Source: Craterostigma plantagineum (Eukaryota > Streptophyta > Magnoliopsida > Lamiales > Linderniaceae). From it: a stretch of DNA of 64,000 bases. Positions 55,350 through 64,000 of this stretch are shown here, piece after piece; positions within the stretch are counted from its first letter, which is position 1, and each line of letters opens with the position of its first letter. The notes under the pieces are model-generated. The model was not told where the DNA came from. It did no database searches and worked only from the letters and a program-made list of their open reading frames with translations. The position numbers and the translations under genes are program-made. The stretch lies in the NCBI GenBank assembly GCA_027422505.1, contig JAPQWV010000306.1, positions 248,001 to 312,000 on the forward strand, given 5' to 3'.

Positions 55350-57870
55350 TGTGGCGCCCCGCCTTCTGGTATTTATTTTGTTTCTAATTTGCATGACTAT
55401 CTAAGTACTGATAGTAAAGTTATCCTAACATACGTATAAAATTTTTCGTTTTATGTAAAGGAAATCATCCTGTACAATCAAAGTATTATCCCAACGTTAA
55501 TTACATAGGATGGGTACATAGCGCAGTAAAAGAAAATCCTAGCGCCCACTACACAGGTCGCATTCATGTACACACTCTACCCTTAAAAGTCCCCGGAGGC
55601 TTCAAAAGTTGGCCTTGCCATCAGAAGATCACGTACCGTGATCGCGTGATCCTACAACACATAAAAATATGGGATGAGCTATAAAGCTCAATAAGTGGAA
55701 ATTATGCATGTTGTGCACATGTCGTAATTCACAAAGGCATCCGCACCAATACTTTCTAATTCTCGTATTTCATTATCTTTTTCATTCTAATTCAGGGGCC
55801 TCAGCTAACTTGCTACGCGCACCATTCTGAGCTCAAATACAATAAGGATAAAATATAATAGTGGTCTACTCCAGCTGGACCTACACTAGGGTTTGCCCTT
55901 AGGCAGTCGTTTACTGGTTGCCAAACTATATAGTGGTTGCCTTCCCCGGTCATCGGTTGTGCCCACACCAGTTAACTGGGTTGCTATTTACCGGGCAACT
56001 CAAACCAGGTCACTTCTTCCCGCTATATTTACAATTCAAGTACATATATTCGACGGCTTACATCCCGTCATGGTGCTTCATAGAAGTAGCTCTGACTCAA
56101 CTTCGAGTCGACATCAAATGCCCATATCGACAAATATTCATCGCACGCAGGCGATCATATACTGTGCATGCTCATATCTCGTAACTCTCGTGCAACTCGT
56201 TCATGCACGTGGAAATGCATACGCGAATAGTACAATATCATGTCATTTCACGTATCAGGTATTTCACATAATTTCACAGAAGAAAATAGTCACATAAAAC
56301 ACGTACACAACTTATTTTATGTGTTGTAGTGGAATTCCCACTTATCTGTCGTCCGTAAATTATTTGCTAAAATCCCGTTTTCCTAATCCCGTCCTTAAAC
56401 ACAAATTTATAAGGTCAGTATACTATTTATTTAATTCAAATCAACATATGAACTATAGAACTAGATAAATATTTATGACTTTACGGACTCAAGAAACCCT
56501 AATTCGTAAAATACACCAATTCACAAAAAGTGGTATATTTCACCAAGTTCATGCTCATACTTCGCGACTCATCTCTTATATATACTTCACGATGTCACAA
56601 TTCGCAAAGTCCCTAATTCGTGAAGTTTTGTCATGTCACTTTCAGTTCGCCAAATGAAGTTTCTATAATTCGCAAACTCTCATCTAATTCGCCAAGCTTG
56701 ATCAATTCGTGAGCTAGACTTATTCAAGTTCATGAAGTTCCTTGTCCCACTCACAATTCATAAAGCCTTATAATATTTCCTATTCCCTCGTGAAGTATTA
56801 CGTGGTTTATAATATTATTTTATTCCTTAAAGCATCGTGAAATCACTCCTCCCAGGGTACATGTACATGCACTATTACCAAGTCCTCTCAATTCGTAAGG
56901 TGCTAGTCAATTTATATAGCTTATAATATTTAATTCCTTTAGGCTTCGTAGACTTCCCAATTTCTAAATTCGCGAAGTCTTATATAGATTATAATATTTT
57001 CCTATTCTCTTAGGTTCGTGACTTTCCCACATTCTTCTCTTATACACAATTCCCCACATTATTCAATTCGTGACATTCAAGGTCTATTTCACGAGTCCAC
57101 ACGTTGAAACCCCATTTCACAATTCAATTCGCGAAATACAATTCGTGAAGTTCATGCTTAATAATCCCTAATAATATCATCACATTTTTAACATTTTAAA
57201 GCTTTGAAATTTTCGATCAAAATAAGTTCCTTCTATATTAATGCATAGATGAAACATGAAATTAGAGTAAAAAGGTTATACCTATTCCAAGCTTTGAGTT
57301 CAGTTCGAATTCTCCTTTCTTCCTTGGACTTTGCTCTCGTCAACTTCTTTTTATGATATGAATAAGTTTATTTCTTCCTTGTTCTAATCCTACTTTGCGT
57401 GTAAGAGTTAACAAATGACAAAGATATGTACTTTCTTAACACTTATCAGATCCTCAAGTAATGGTGTTTATAATATTATTATAACTATTCCTTTCCTTGT
57501 CAAGTGAACGAAATATATGATGATACTATATCCTAGCTCCATGTAATACCATTATAATATTATATAGATTTCCCTTCTAGCTAAAGTAATTTAATTGTTT
57601 ATTAATCCTAAGTCCTAGCTCTTTGTTCCATTTCTTTCTCATTCTTATCGATTATTTGGAAAATCTTATAACTTGACATTTTTATTTACATGGTCTTTAA
57701 TACGTTTATGTAGTAATTATAGGTGCTATAATAGAATTCTCGTAGTCATTTAATGCATTTAATTGCTCTATTTACACCTATTTGGATATTATTGAACCTT
57801 AGGACGGCTTTCGGGCGAAAAGGAGCGAAAACGAGGCAAAACGGAGCAAAAACTATGGAAAAATGTATGT

Positions 57871-58252
57871 GTCACGGCCGTGACACATAGTGCACCAGGC
57901 CGTGACAAGAGGCAGAATACTACGCTGAAGAACGTCACGGCCGTGACCCCGATTGCACCACGCCGTGACCCAAAGCAGCAGCATTAATAATTTCATATAT
58001 ACCAATCCAGACCTCGGATTGAGAATCACATTTGTCAAAATCAAGACTGGCGAGTCTTCTATCTATGGTTAAAATTTCAGGATAATCGGACATCGTTTAC
58101 CCCTCCATCTGACAGAAATACGAAACTGTCGCAGAGCTGTTGAAAGTGTAACGGCCGTGACACAACTGCCCGAGGCCGTGACGAACGGTAGTGAGCTCAT
58201 TTTGTGCCCCGAGAGTGTCACGGCCGTGACTGATCATGTCCCAGGCCGTGAA
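57871..58252 (+). repeat. GTCACGGCCGTGAC palindromes with offset half-sites
   Basis: The 14-bp palindrome is exact at 57871, 57934 and 58217 and one base changed at 58148. Each is followed 23-24 bp later (start to start) by a half-site of the form CCAGGCCGTGAC. The array stops just before the TATA box at about 58269. Confidence 0.85.
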
Positions 58253-58265
58253 GGTGTCGGATTTC

Positions 58266-58276
58266 ACTATAAAAGC
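58266..58276 (+). promoter_or_regulatory. TATA box of the LTR-like insertion
   Basis: CACTATAAAAGCCC is a standard plant retrotransposon TATA context and lies directly after the palindrome array. Confidence 0.6.
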
Positions 58277-59424
58277 CCAATTTTAACTCATAAGAGGGGA
58301 ACCCGACCAGATATCAACCCTAAATCATCTAGAGATGAAAAAGAGCCGTCAAGAACACATAATTATGTCCCGGTGCGCAAGAGACGGATCAACGTCGAAT
58401 TCAAGCTGAATTGAATGGAGAACGAAGACTCTTCCACAAGATCATCCAAGATCAATCAGAAGGGAAGATTATGAGTCCTCTATCTCTTTCGTTGCTTTTC
58501 CGTTGATTATGAGTAGCTAAATTCCCTCTGTGTTTGGGAGTAGATGAACGCTAGGTTGATTCGTGATTAACACATATATTTATCGTGACTCGTGTCCTGA
58601 CAATTTATTTATCTATGAAAGTATTCTTCGCTTTAATATGTCTATGCGTTAAAGTGAATATGTGGAAAATCGTTTAGGGCGACAGCTAAACAACGATTAG
58701 GCCGTTCATAGATGATAGGACTCGAGTATAGGGCGACAGCAAATACTCGATCCTGGCTGTCAGTAATTACTGGATCTTAGATCCCCGGAAGCGTTTAGGG
58801 CGACAGCAAACTCGTGAGTGGGTAGGAAATTACTGCGATCTAGTCAGAATCACGTAGGAGCGATAATTCACTGTCTTAGCCGATAGTACCTACCGGGATT
58901 CGAATCCCGAGCACATCTCTATTATCTGAAAGTTCTCCAGTTTAGGCGTGTTCTTTGAATATCTAATTGAGTTAGGAGCGATCTGTTCGGTTAATTCGTA
59001 AAACAATCTGCGTTAGGCTAGATATCTAGTCGAGAGGTCACTACTAGTACTCAGTTTATTCCTTGTGTTCGATACTTGTTTACTCACTCTACTACACTAC
59101 AAACAATAGCTCCACTGCCTATCACACGTTGGTGATAGTAATTAGGTATTCGTTTTATATTATCACTTGTCGCACTTGCAAATCATATTAGCACACCACG
59201 TGTCGATCCTATATTTAGTTCGAAACCCTAAATTGGTAATTAGCTCCTTCCTAAAATTATATATCTTAATTGAACCCTTTCCAAGTCTCAACTCAATTTC
59301 TACTAAGTTAGACTTTCATGATAGCACATAATTAAATAAGCAGTAATATGCAGTCACGTAGACATATAATATGCAAGCAAATTCATTGGGCACCTTAATC
59401 GCGGGACCCGGGTATTACATCCAC

Positions 59425-60690
59425 CATCTGTAATAACGTGCACAATCAGTGATCGATAGGTGGCCCACCCGGTAGCCCATGAGTGACTGGATCTGCGATG
59501 TCATTCCTTCGGTCCGGCGAGACAGATACATCTCGCTCTTGTTAGGATGGTATATTCCTGACAATGTCGCAAACAGGTACAATGCGTCTTTCAGTACCTC
59601 AATCGACACACTATCAGTATGGCTGAACAGAAGCAGGCCATCAGCGAAAGCAAGTGTTGCCAATCCCATCGACCCACACCTCAAGTGGTATCTGAAGCGA
59701 GGCTCCTCTGATATACACAATGAAATTCAGACCATGAAGTACCCCATAACTATCGCAAAGAGATACGGAGATATGGGGTCTCCCTGTGAATAACCCTCCT
59801 CCTCGCGAAGAACCCCACCACCTATCCAATTTATGTTTATTGAGAAATCGGCGTCGTAATACATGACCGAATCCACCCAACGTAAGTTGGATGAAAATCA
59901 TGGTCTCAAGTAGAGCAAGCAAGAAGCTCAACTACACCTTATCATAACCCTTGGCAAGGTCCACTTTAAACATTGCCCGCGGTAGTTTCCCTTTAGAATT
60001 GTAGCCTAGACAAAGCTCATGCACCAATAACACATTATCGCTGATACGCCATCCAGGGATAAACTTCGTCCATGAACCAACCCTGGTAGAAATCCCTCCA
60101 GCCTATTCGCCAAGATCTTCGAGATCACCTTGTATAGCACATTGCAGCATGATATGGGCCTAAAATCTGTTGCACGTTGAGGTGTCTCTCTTAGGGATCA
60201 ACGTAATAAGAGTACTGTTGAGTCCCTTGAGCAATTTTGCAGTCACAAAGAAATCGTGTATAGACCTAATGATATCCGCTCCCACAATCCACCAAGCCGC
60301 CATAAAAAATGCGACTGTATATCCATCAGGCCCTGACGCTTTCTCATCCCCCATAGAGAAAAGTGAATCACGAGCTACCCTTGCATCCACCTGTCGTAAC
60401 ATGGAAAATGCGCATGCTGGTGAAAGCGTACGCGTAATAGCTCTTTGTACATCATTGGCTGTAACTGGCGAAGGGTGGGCTGACTGACCCAACGGACCCT
60501 GATAAAAACCAATTAGTTCGCCCTCCACCTGGTTTGCTTCCTCTAAAATGTCCCCATTAGCATTTGCAAAAGGGAAAATACGATTAATAGCGCGTCGCAT
60601 GGCCACCCTACGAAAAACATAAGATGAGCGTTGGTCCCCATCTTTGGACATGCAAGCTTGGCTGCGATAGTGACGTATGCTCCACCTTCA
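59425..60690 (-). pseudogene. LINE (non-LTR retrotransposon) reverse transcriptase fragment
   Basis: On the minus strand: RRAINRIFPFANANGDILEE, MGDEKASGPDGYTVAFFMAA and [12 protein letters not shown] (60160-60651), then a shifted RPISCCN-like block, MFKVDLAKGYDKV near 59960, and MGLATLAFADGLLLFSH (59640-59665). The catalytic FADD is FADG. Frameshifts split the domain at about 60170 and 59930. The endonuclease and the 3' end are missing; on the low side it is cut by the Tekay LTR, which inserted into it (TCCAC at 59420-59424 is the surviving side of the duplication). The high side joins copia sequence. Confidence 0.88.
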
Positions 60691-61420
60691 CCGCCTTAGC
60701 GCACGACACATAGATTTAAAGATTCTTGAAGTGTGAAAAAACGTCAGAATTATCTTTTAGTAGTTAAAGCCATGTAACACGAGAATAATCGTCGATAAAT
60801 GTAACAAAATATTTGAAATCGTTCTAATAGGTGACTGGAGGTGGTCCCCAAATATCTGAGTGTACTAACTCAAGGAGATTGTCTGTTTTGCTGAAGGAAG
60901 AATAAAAAGACAATCTGATTTTTTATTAAAACTTGCAAATATAGTAGTTACTAGAATCATGACAAATATTTGGAAAATGTTTTTTCAGGGTTTTGTCAGA
61001 AGGATGTCCGAATTTCTGATGCGAAGTATCATTCAAGTTCAAGAGCGTTGTACGGTGCACAGGGATAGGTATTTCGAAAGATATAACCCGTTTTATTGTT
61101 TTCCTTCACCAATTATATTCCACGTGTCGCTATCTTGAAGTTGCGTTGGTTCGTGAGAATGTAACATAACAGTTTACTTCAATAGTAATTTTTTCTACAG
61201 ATAATAACTTTGAAGTAAAATTCGGTGATAGAGTACATTAGAGATTATTTTAGAGAATATAGATTCCAATTTTCTTGATTGGTATTTTATTATTGTTTGC
61301 TACGGTAACATATTGGCGAAATTTTGACTTGATAGAGATTAAATCTATTACATTCGTTGTAAGTCATATGAATGTTGCACCCGAGTCTACTATCCAAACT
61401 TTATGAAGGCTAGTCTAGTA
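60690..61420 (-). pseudogene. copia protease, GAG-pre-integrase and integrase start (fragment)
   Basis: On the minus strand: WIVDSGATFI near 61380-61410 (protease active site DSGAT), an NIIG-ending segment near 61110-61130, HQKFGHPSDK near 60995-61025, a damaged HCC zinc region near 60930, and integrase with LLELVHSDIWGPPP and FVTFIDDYSR-like pieces (60770-60880). Frames change several times. The catalytic middle of integrase and all later domains are replaced by the LINE at about 60690, so the copy was truncated or the LINE lies within it. Confidence 0.82.
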
Positions 61421-61580
61421 CTCCAGCCCAATTCGTACTTGGCCCAGTAAGTTCCTGACTGGCTCCAGTCTATTATGTGATTGAGCTGTCCTTTATTACT
61501 TTCGGCCGATCTCTATCTTCAAGCCCATTTGGCCTATTTGACCTTTCGTTGCCTTTTCTCGACGGAACTTCAATTTCGTC
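61420..61580. other. Short spacer after copia fragment
   Basis: It contains GGCCCA/GGCC motifs but no recognised gene. Confidence 0.4.
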
Positions 61581-61850
61581 CTCATATTTACTGCCCGTGC
61601 AATTTTCGTCCCTAATTATTTAAGGTTACAATTTTCATCCTCATCTTTTACTGCTCGTGCAATTTTCATCCCTATATTATATGAGGTTAAAATTTCCGTC
61701 CTCGTATTTTAGTGTACATGCAATTTCTAAACTAAAGTTTCTATATATGATGCTCTTTTTAAGTCTATCGCACTTAGGATAGCAGGTTCTATATATGAGG
61801 TTAAAATTTCCGTCCTCGTATTTTACTGCTCGTATTTTACTGTCCAAGCA
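61580..61850. repeat. Degenerate minisatellite (about 60-70-bp unit)
   Basis: The phrase (A/C)AATTT(C/T)CGTCCTC(A/G)TATTTTACTG(C)TCGTGCAATTTTC(G/A)TCCCTA recurs about four times, with TTTATATGAGGTTA between units; the last unit is truncated. Confidence 0.75.
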
Positions 61851-62154
61851 TACTCATTCCTGATGTTGCATTTATTTAAAAAAAAAGAGAGAAAGAAAGA
61901 GATATGAAGCAATGACATAACATTACAAACTTCGGAAGACTCGGTGACTCAGTTCTCAAAAACAAGAAGAAAAAACTTGTTTGCCACGAAAAACAAAGTA
62001 TTACCGACTATAGTTTTAATATATGTCAACATTAATAAAAACCTTCATTTCACGGGGGCTTCAATCTTTTCATAGAACCTTCATTTCACGTCATCAATAC
62101 AATAATGCTGATGGAGGTAGTAAGCTACATATTGCTCGAAATCCTTTTTTCTTA

Positions 62155-62859
62155 TCATTTTGAGCCAAAGCCGAACAACTTGGCAAAGAAGTTTCAGTTC
62201 TTCCTACGCGAGGCCTCAACCGGTTTCTGCTGTGCCACCGTAGGAGATATGTCAGTAGGTTTACCTGCAAGAAAAAAAAAAAAGAAGACTGATTTTATTA
62301 ATCTATGGAGCTAAGCACTCTTTGCAGGACACATATTAGCTTAACAACATTTGCATAGCATAGAAGACAGTACCTGCGACTGGTGATAGCTTCTTTGCCT
62401 AATATCACTCGAGCCATTTGATCGACCCAAGTCTTTGGCAGAATTGTTCCCTACACTCGTCTTATATAATTCAACAGATCGTCATTTAGTTTAATTTAAC
62501 CAAATCTTTCGTCTTAAGTCATAATATATTATAATCTAAAACTTGATCTCACCAGGTGCTTCGCCATAAGTACGATGCATGGCTTCGATGAAGTCTTCGT
62601 CTATTTGATCTTGCATTACTGCATCAGATATATATAATTAAACTATTCATATGTCCGAATGTTATTATTTTTCAGAGGTTAATTTAATGATCGAATGGCG
62701 TGGAGATAGAGTCATAGGGAGTGTACATTGATCGAAAATCGTATTCGTATAGTTTGGCGCAAAAGAAAGTGAGAGAAGTTGAACTGCCTCGGCATCTCTC
62801 GTCATGGATTTCTTCGTTGAGTTGCTCAAATTTGCTGTGTCTAGTAGAATACCCGCCAG
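62155..62859 (-). pseudogene. Host gene remnant: last four exons, possible DHHA2 (prune-like) domain protein
   Basis: Four exon-like blocks lie on the minus strand with canonical AG/GT borders: 62727-62859 (LAGILLDTANLSNSTKKSMT, then RDAEAVQLL and NTIFDQ), 62553-62618 (MQDQIDEDFIEAMHRTYGEA), 62374-62460, and 62155-62264 (GKPTDISPTVAQQKPVEASR, ending FFAKLFGFGSK). Intron phase is 1 at each junction, so the model splices consistently. Exon three then has two in-frame stops (near 62405-62415), and exon four has a TGA before NFFAKL, so it is a pseudogene. ILLDT.NL with RDAEAV resembles the DHHA2 domain of prune-type exopolyphosphatases; this is from memory and uncertain. Upstream exons are absent; copia LTR sequence begins at about 63028. 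Confidence 0.6.
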
Positions 62860-63027
62860 CTGATTTTTGCATACACAAAGTTGTCTTAAAGAAAATTTCC
62901 ATGAGTTGGTAGAGTAAATTTGATCAAATATATGTCGACATAGTATTTCAACCCACATGGTCAAAATAGGTCGAATAAAGTGAAGAAAAAGAACAAGGTT
63001 GGCGCCGTATCATTTGGTGTGCTGAAT

Positions 63028-63368
63028 TGTTCACATAGCTTCTATTTTGCCTATAACAAGGGCATCGAACTATCAGATGAAGAACATCCAATAGAGAAGA
63101 AATAAGAGAGGCAAACTAGGAGAAAAAAGTAGAGAGTCGGTATTTTCTCCGACTATAAAGAGAAAGGTTGAGGGTTTCCTCCTTTATAAATTGAGAGGTT
63201 GTAACTCCTATATTTTTCCTCTATAGTGGATTCTTCTTTCTTGTCCGTGGTTTTCACCCCAATTTGTTTCGGGGTTTTCCACGTAAAAAACTCGGTGTCC
63301 ACTTTTATCTTTAATTGCTCCAATATTAGCCGCGGTATTACTCGACCGGGTCCGCTGCCACGCTAACA
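63028..63368 (+). repeat. 5' LTR of a copia element (about 341 bp)
   Basis: It ends CCACGCTAACA directly before a primer-binding site and has CTTTATAAATTG (TATA box near 63185). The start is placed at TGTTCACATAGC because it gives TGTT...AACA ends; it has no partner LTR in the window to confirm it. Confidence 0.6.
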
Positions 63369-63370
63369 AT

Positions 63371-63382
63371 TGGTATCAGAGC
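63371..63382 (+). promoter_or_regulatory. Primer-binding site of the terminal copia element
   Basis: TGGTATCAGAGC is an exact initiator tRNA-Met site, two bases after the LTR end. Confidence 0.9.
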
Positions 63383-63562
63383 CGAGCTTGGGTTTTATAT
63401 ATCGATTTATCGTATGCTCTGTGGTTGCCACTAACGTAGACCCTCCACATTAGAAAAAAATAGATTTATATTGCCCTTGTAACGGTGACAAAGAAGTCGA
63501 CGAGTTCAATAATTATCTACCGCAACCCCGTCGGAGGTATCGCTCACGACTGTGCAGAAATT

Positions 63563-64000
63563 ATGGCGGCCAAATTCGATATTGAAAAGTTCAACAGGAG
63601 AAATTTATCACTGTGGAAATTAAAGATAAAGGCGATCTTGCGAAAGGACGGCTGTCTGGAGGCTATCGATGGAAAACCAGCCACACTGACAGACGAGAAA
63701 AAAGGGAACGGGACGGACGGGTGCGCAGTCGCAAATCTCCATCTGGCACTAGCAGATGAGATATTGTCCAGCGTCGAAGAAAAGAAAACGGCAAAGGAGA
63801 TTTGGGACCACCTAACCAATCTGTACGAACCGACGTCGTTACACAACAAAATTTTCTTGAAGAGATAATTGTTTACCTTGAGAATGTCTGAATCTACTTC
63901 GGTGGCAGAGCATCCCAACGTCATGAATACTTTATTTTCCCAGCTAACATCGTTGGGGTATAAAACAGAGGCTAAAGAAGGTGCGGAAATTCTACTTCAA
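63563..64000 (+). pseudogene. copia gag, 5' part (one nonsense codon, runs off window)
   Basis: The likely start is the ATG at 63563 (MAAKFDIEKFNRRNLSLWKL), 195 bp after the LTR. It continues VANLHLALADEILSSVEEKK and TAKEIWDHLTNLYE, the UBN2/Retrotran_gag type of Ty1/copia. A TAA interrupts the frame after SLHNKIFLKR (63866), but the same frame then continues TLRMSESTSVAEH and NTLFSQLTSLGYKTE to the window end. Apart from that stop it is intact, so this is the least decayed coding sequence here. An ATG at 63485 is also in frame but lies before the conserved start. Gag would form the particle. Confidence 0.88.

Larger units (their letters stand above)
57698..59212 (+). mobile_element. LTR-like insertion (possibly Athila/Tat-type Ty3) in the Tekay LTR
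   Basis: The flanks match the uninterrupted sequence around 47755 in the 3' LTR. The insert carries CACTATAAAAGCCC (TATA box near 58269), AGGAGCGAAAACGAGGCAAA upstream, the phrase TATGAGTAGCTAAATTCC near 58507 and a distal CTTGTCGCACTTGCAAATCA, features I associate with LTRs of Athila/Tat elements. It contains no pol. Exact ends and target-site duplication are not clear (TTTA is possible at both sides), so a solo LTR is inferred, not shown. Confidence 0.55.
46838..59419 (-). mobile_element. Tekay-type Ty3 chromovirus, decayed, with nested insertions
   Basis: On the minus strand: 5' LTR 55350-59419 (with a 1.5-kb insert), primer-binding site, gag start, solo-LTR insertion 52209-55018, rest of gag, protease, reverse transcriptase, RNase H, integrase, chromodomain, polypurine tract and truncated 3' LTR. 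Domain order and the chromodomain place it in the chromovirus group. Every domain has shifts or stops. It is the only copy here with full Ty3 pol and is a relative of the probable LARD helper. Confidence 0.9.
55350..59419 (-). repeat. 5' LTR of the Tekay element, with a nested insertion
   Basis: On the minus strand it starts TGTAATACCCGGGTCCCGCG (59419) and ends GGGGCGCCACA (55350). Without the insertion (about 57698-59212) it would be about 2.55 kb. It holds the U5 hairpin GATCACG-TAC-CGTGATC at 55627-55643 and a TTCGTGAA/TTCGCAAA zone at 56470-57160. A 200-bp stretch present in the 3' LTR (about 47035-47240) is absent here. Confidence 0.88.

Noticed and set aside
57698..59212. Integrated pararetrovirus (caulimovirid) sequence
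   Set aside because: No movement protein, coat protein or viral polymerase is present; the TATA context and palindromes fit an LTR better.
59479..59793. 104-residue plus-strand frame
   Set aside because: It is a shadow of the minus-strand LINE reverse transcriptase.

Overview
The window is plant nuclear DNA, almost certainly from an angiosperm and perhaps a eudicot; nothing in it fixes the species. The evidence is a Ty3 chromovirus with a C-terminal chromodomain (Tekay/Del type), Sirevirus-like and other Ty1/copia elements, a non-LTR (LINE) reverse transcriptase, primer-binding sites matching plant initiator tRNA-Met (TGGTATCAGAGC), and one intron-containing host gene remnant. I found no intact protein-coding gene, rRNA, tRNA or CRISPR array. 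It reads as a nested retrotransposon block.

Layout. 1-10787: a head-to-tail array of a large non-autonomous Ty3-type element (LARD-1) with LTRs of about 4.1 kb and an internal region of about 1.7 kb; the order is internal-LTR-internal-LTR with a 5.84-kb period. 10788-12951: AT-rich, unassigned. 12957-16444: a deleted Ty1/copia copy with both LTRs and a TGGTG target-site duplication. 16696-19325: a reversed copia pol remnant with its 3' LTR. 19328-19663: an LTR fragment. 19664-23050: a Sirevirus-like LTR fused to pol. 23056-33076: a complete second LARD (LARD-2, minus strand, LTRs about 3.86 kb, target-site duplication GATTT) inserted in the Sirevirus-like sequence. 33082-41433: non-coding retroelement sequence with an 80-bp-arm hairpin, then a damaged extra ORF, polypurine tract and 3' LTR. 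41434-46837: a copia LTR of 2.1 kb with internal sequence on both sides. 46838-59419: a decayed Tekay-type element (minus strand) whose gag carries a solo LTR (target-site duplication CGAAG) and whose 5' LTR carries a 1.5-kb LTR-like insertion. 59425-60690: LINE reverse transcriptase fragment. About 60690-61420: copia protease/integrase fragment. 61580-61850: minisatellite. 62155-62859: last exons of a host pseudogene. 63028-64000: the 5' end of another copia element, running off the window.

The two LARDs and the Tekay element are related. After their primer-binding sites they share the leader ATAGGTTCTG(T/C)AGACTGTCCA and a short gag N-terminal coiled-coil-like segment, and their LTRs end alike, so the LARDs are probably mobilised by Tekay-type proteins. 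The most unusual signals lie in the LTRs. There are arrays of mini stem-loops with a constant loop and covarying stems (loop CATCAA in LARD-2, loop GCG in LARD-1). A U5 hairpin recurs in all four LTR families. Dense arrays of CG-centred short motifs differ from family to family but sit at the same relative place. A palindrome module is shared by a copia LTR and an unrelated LTR-like insertion. All alignments and counts were made by eye.
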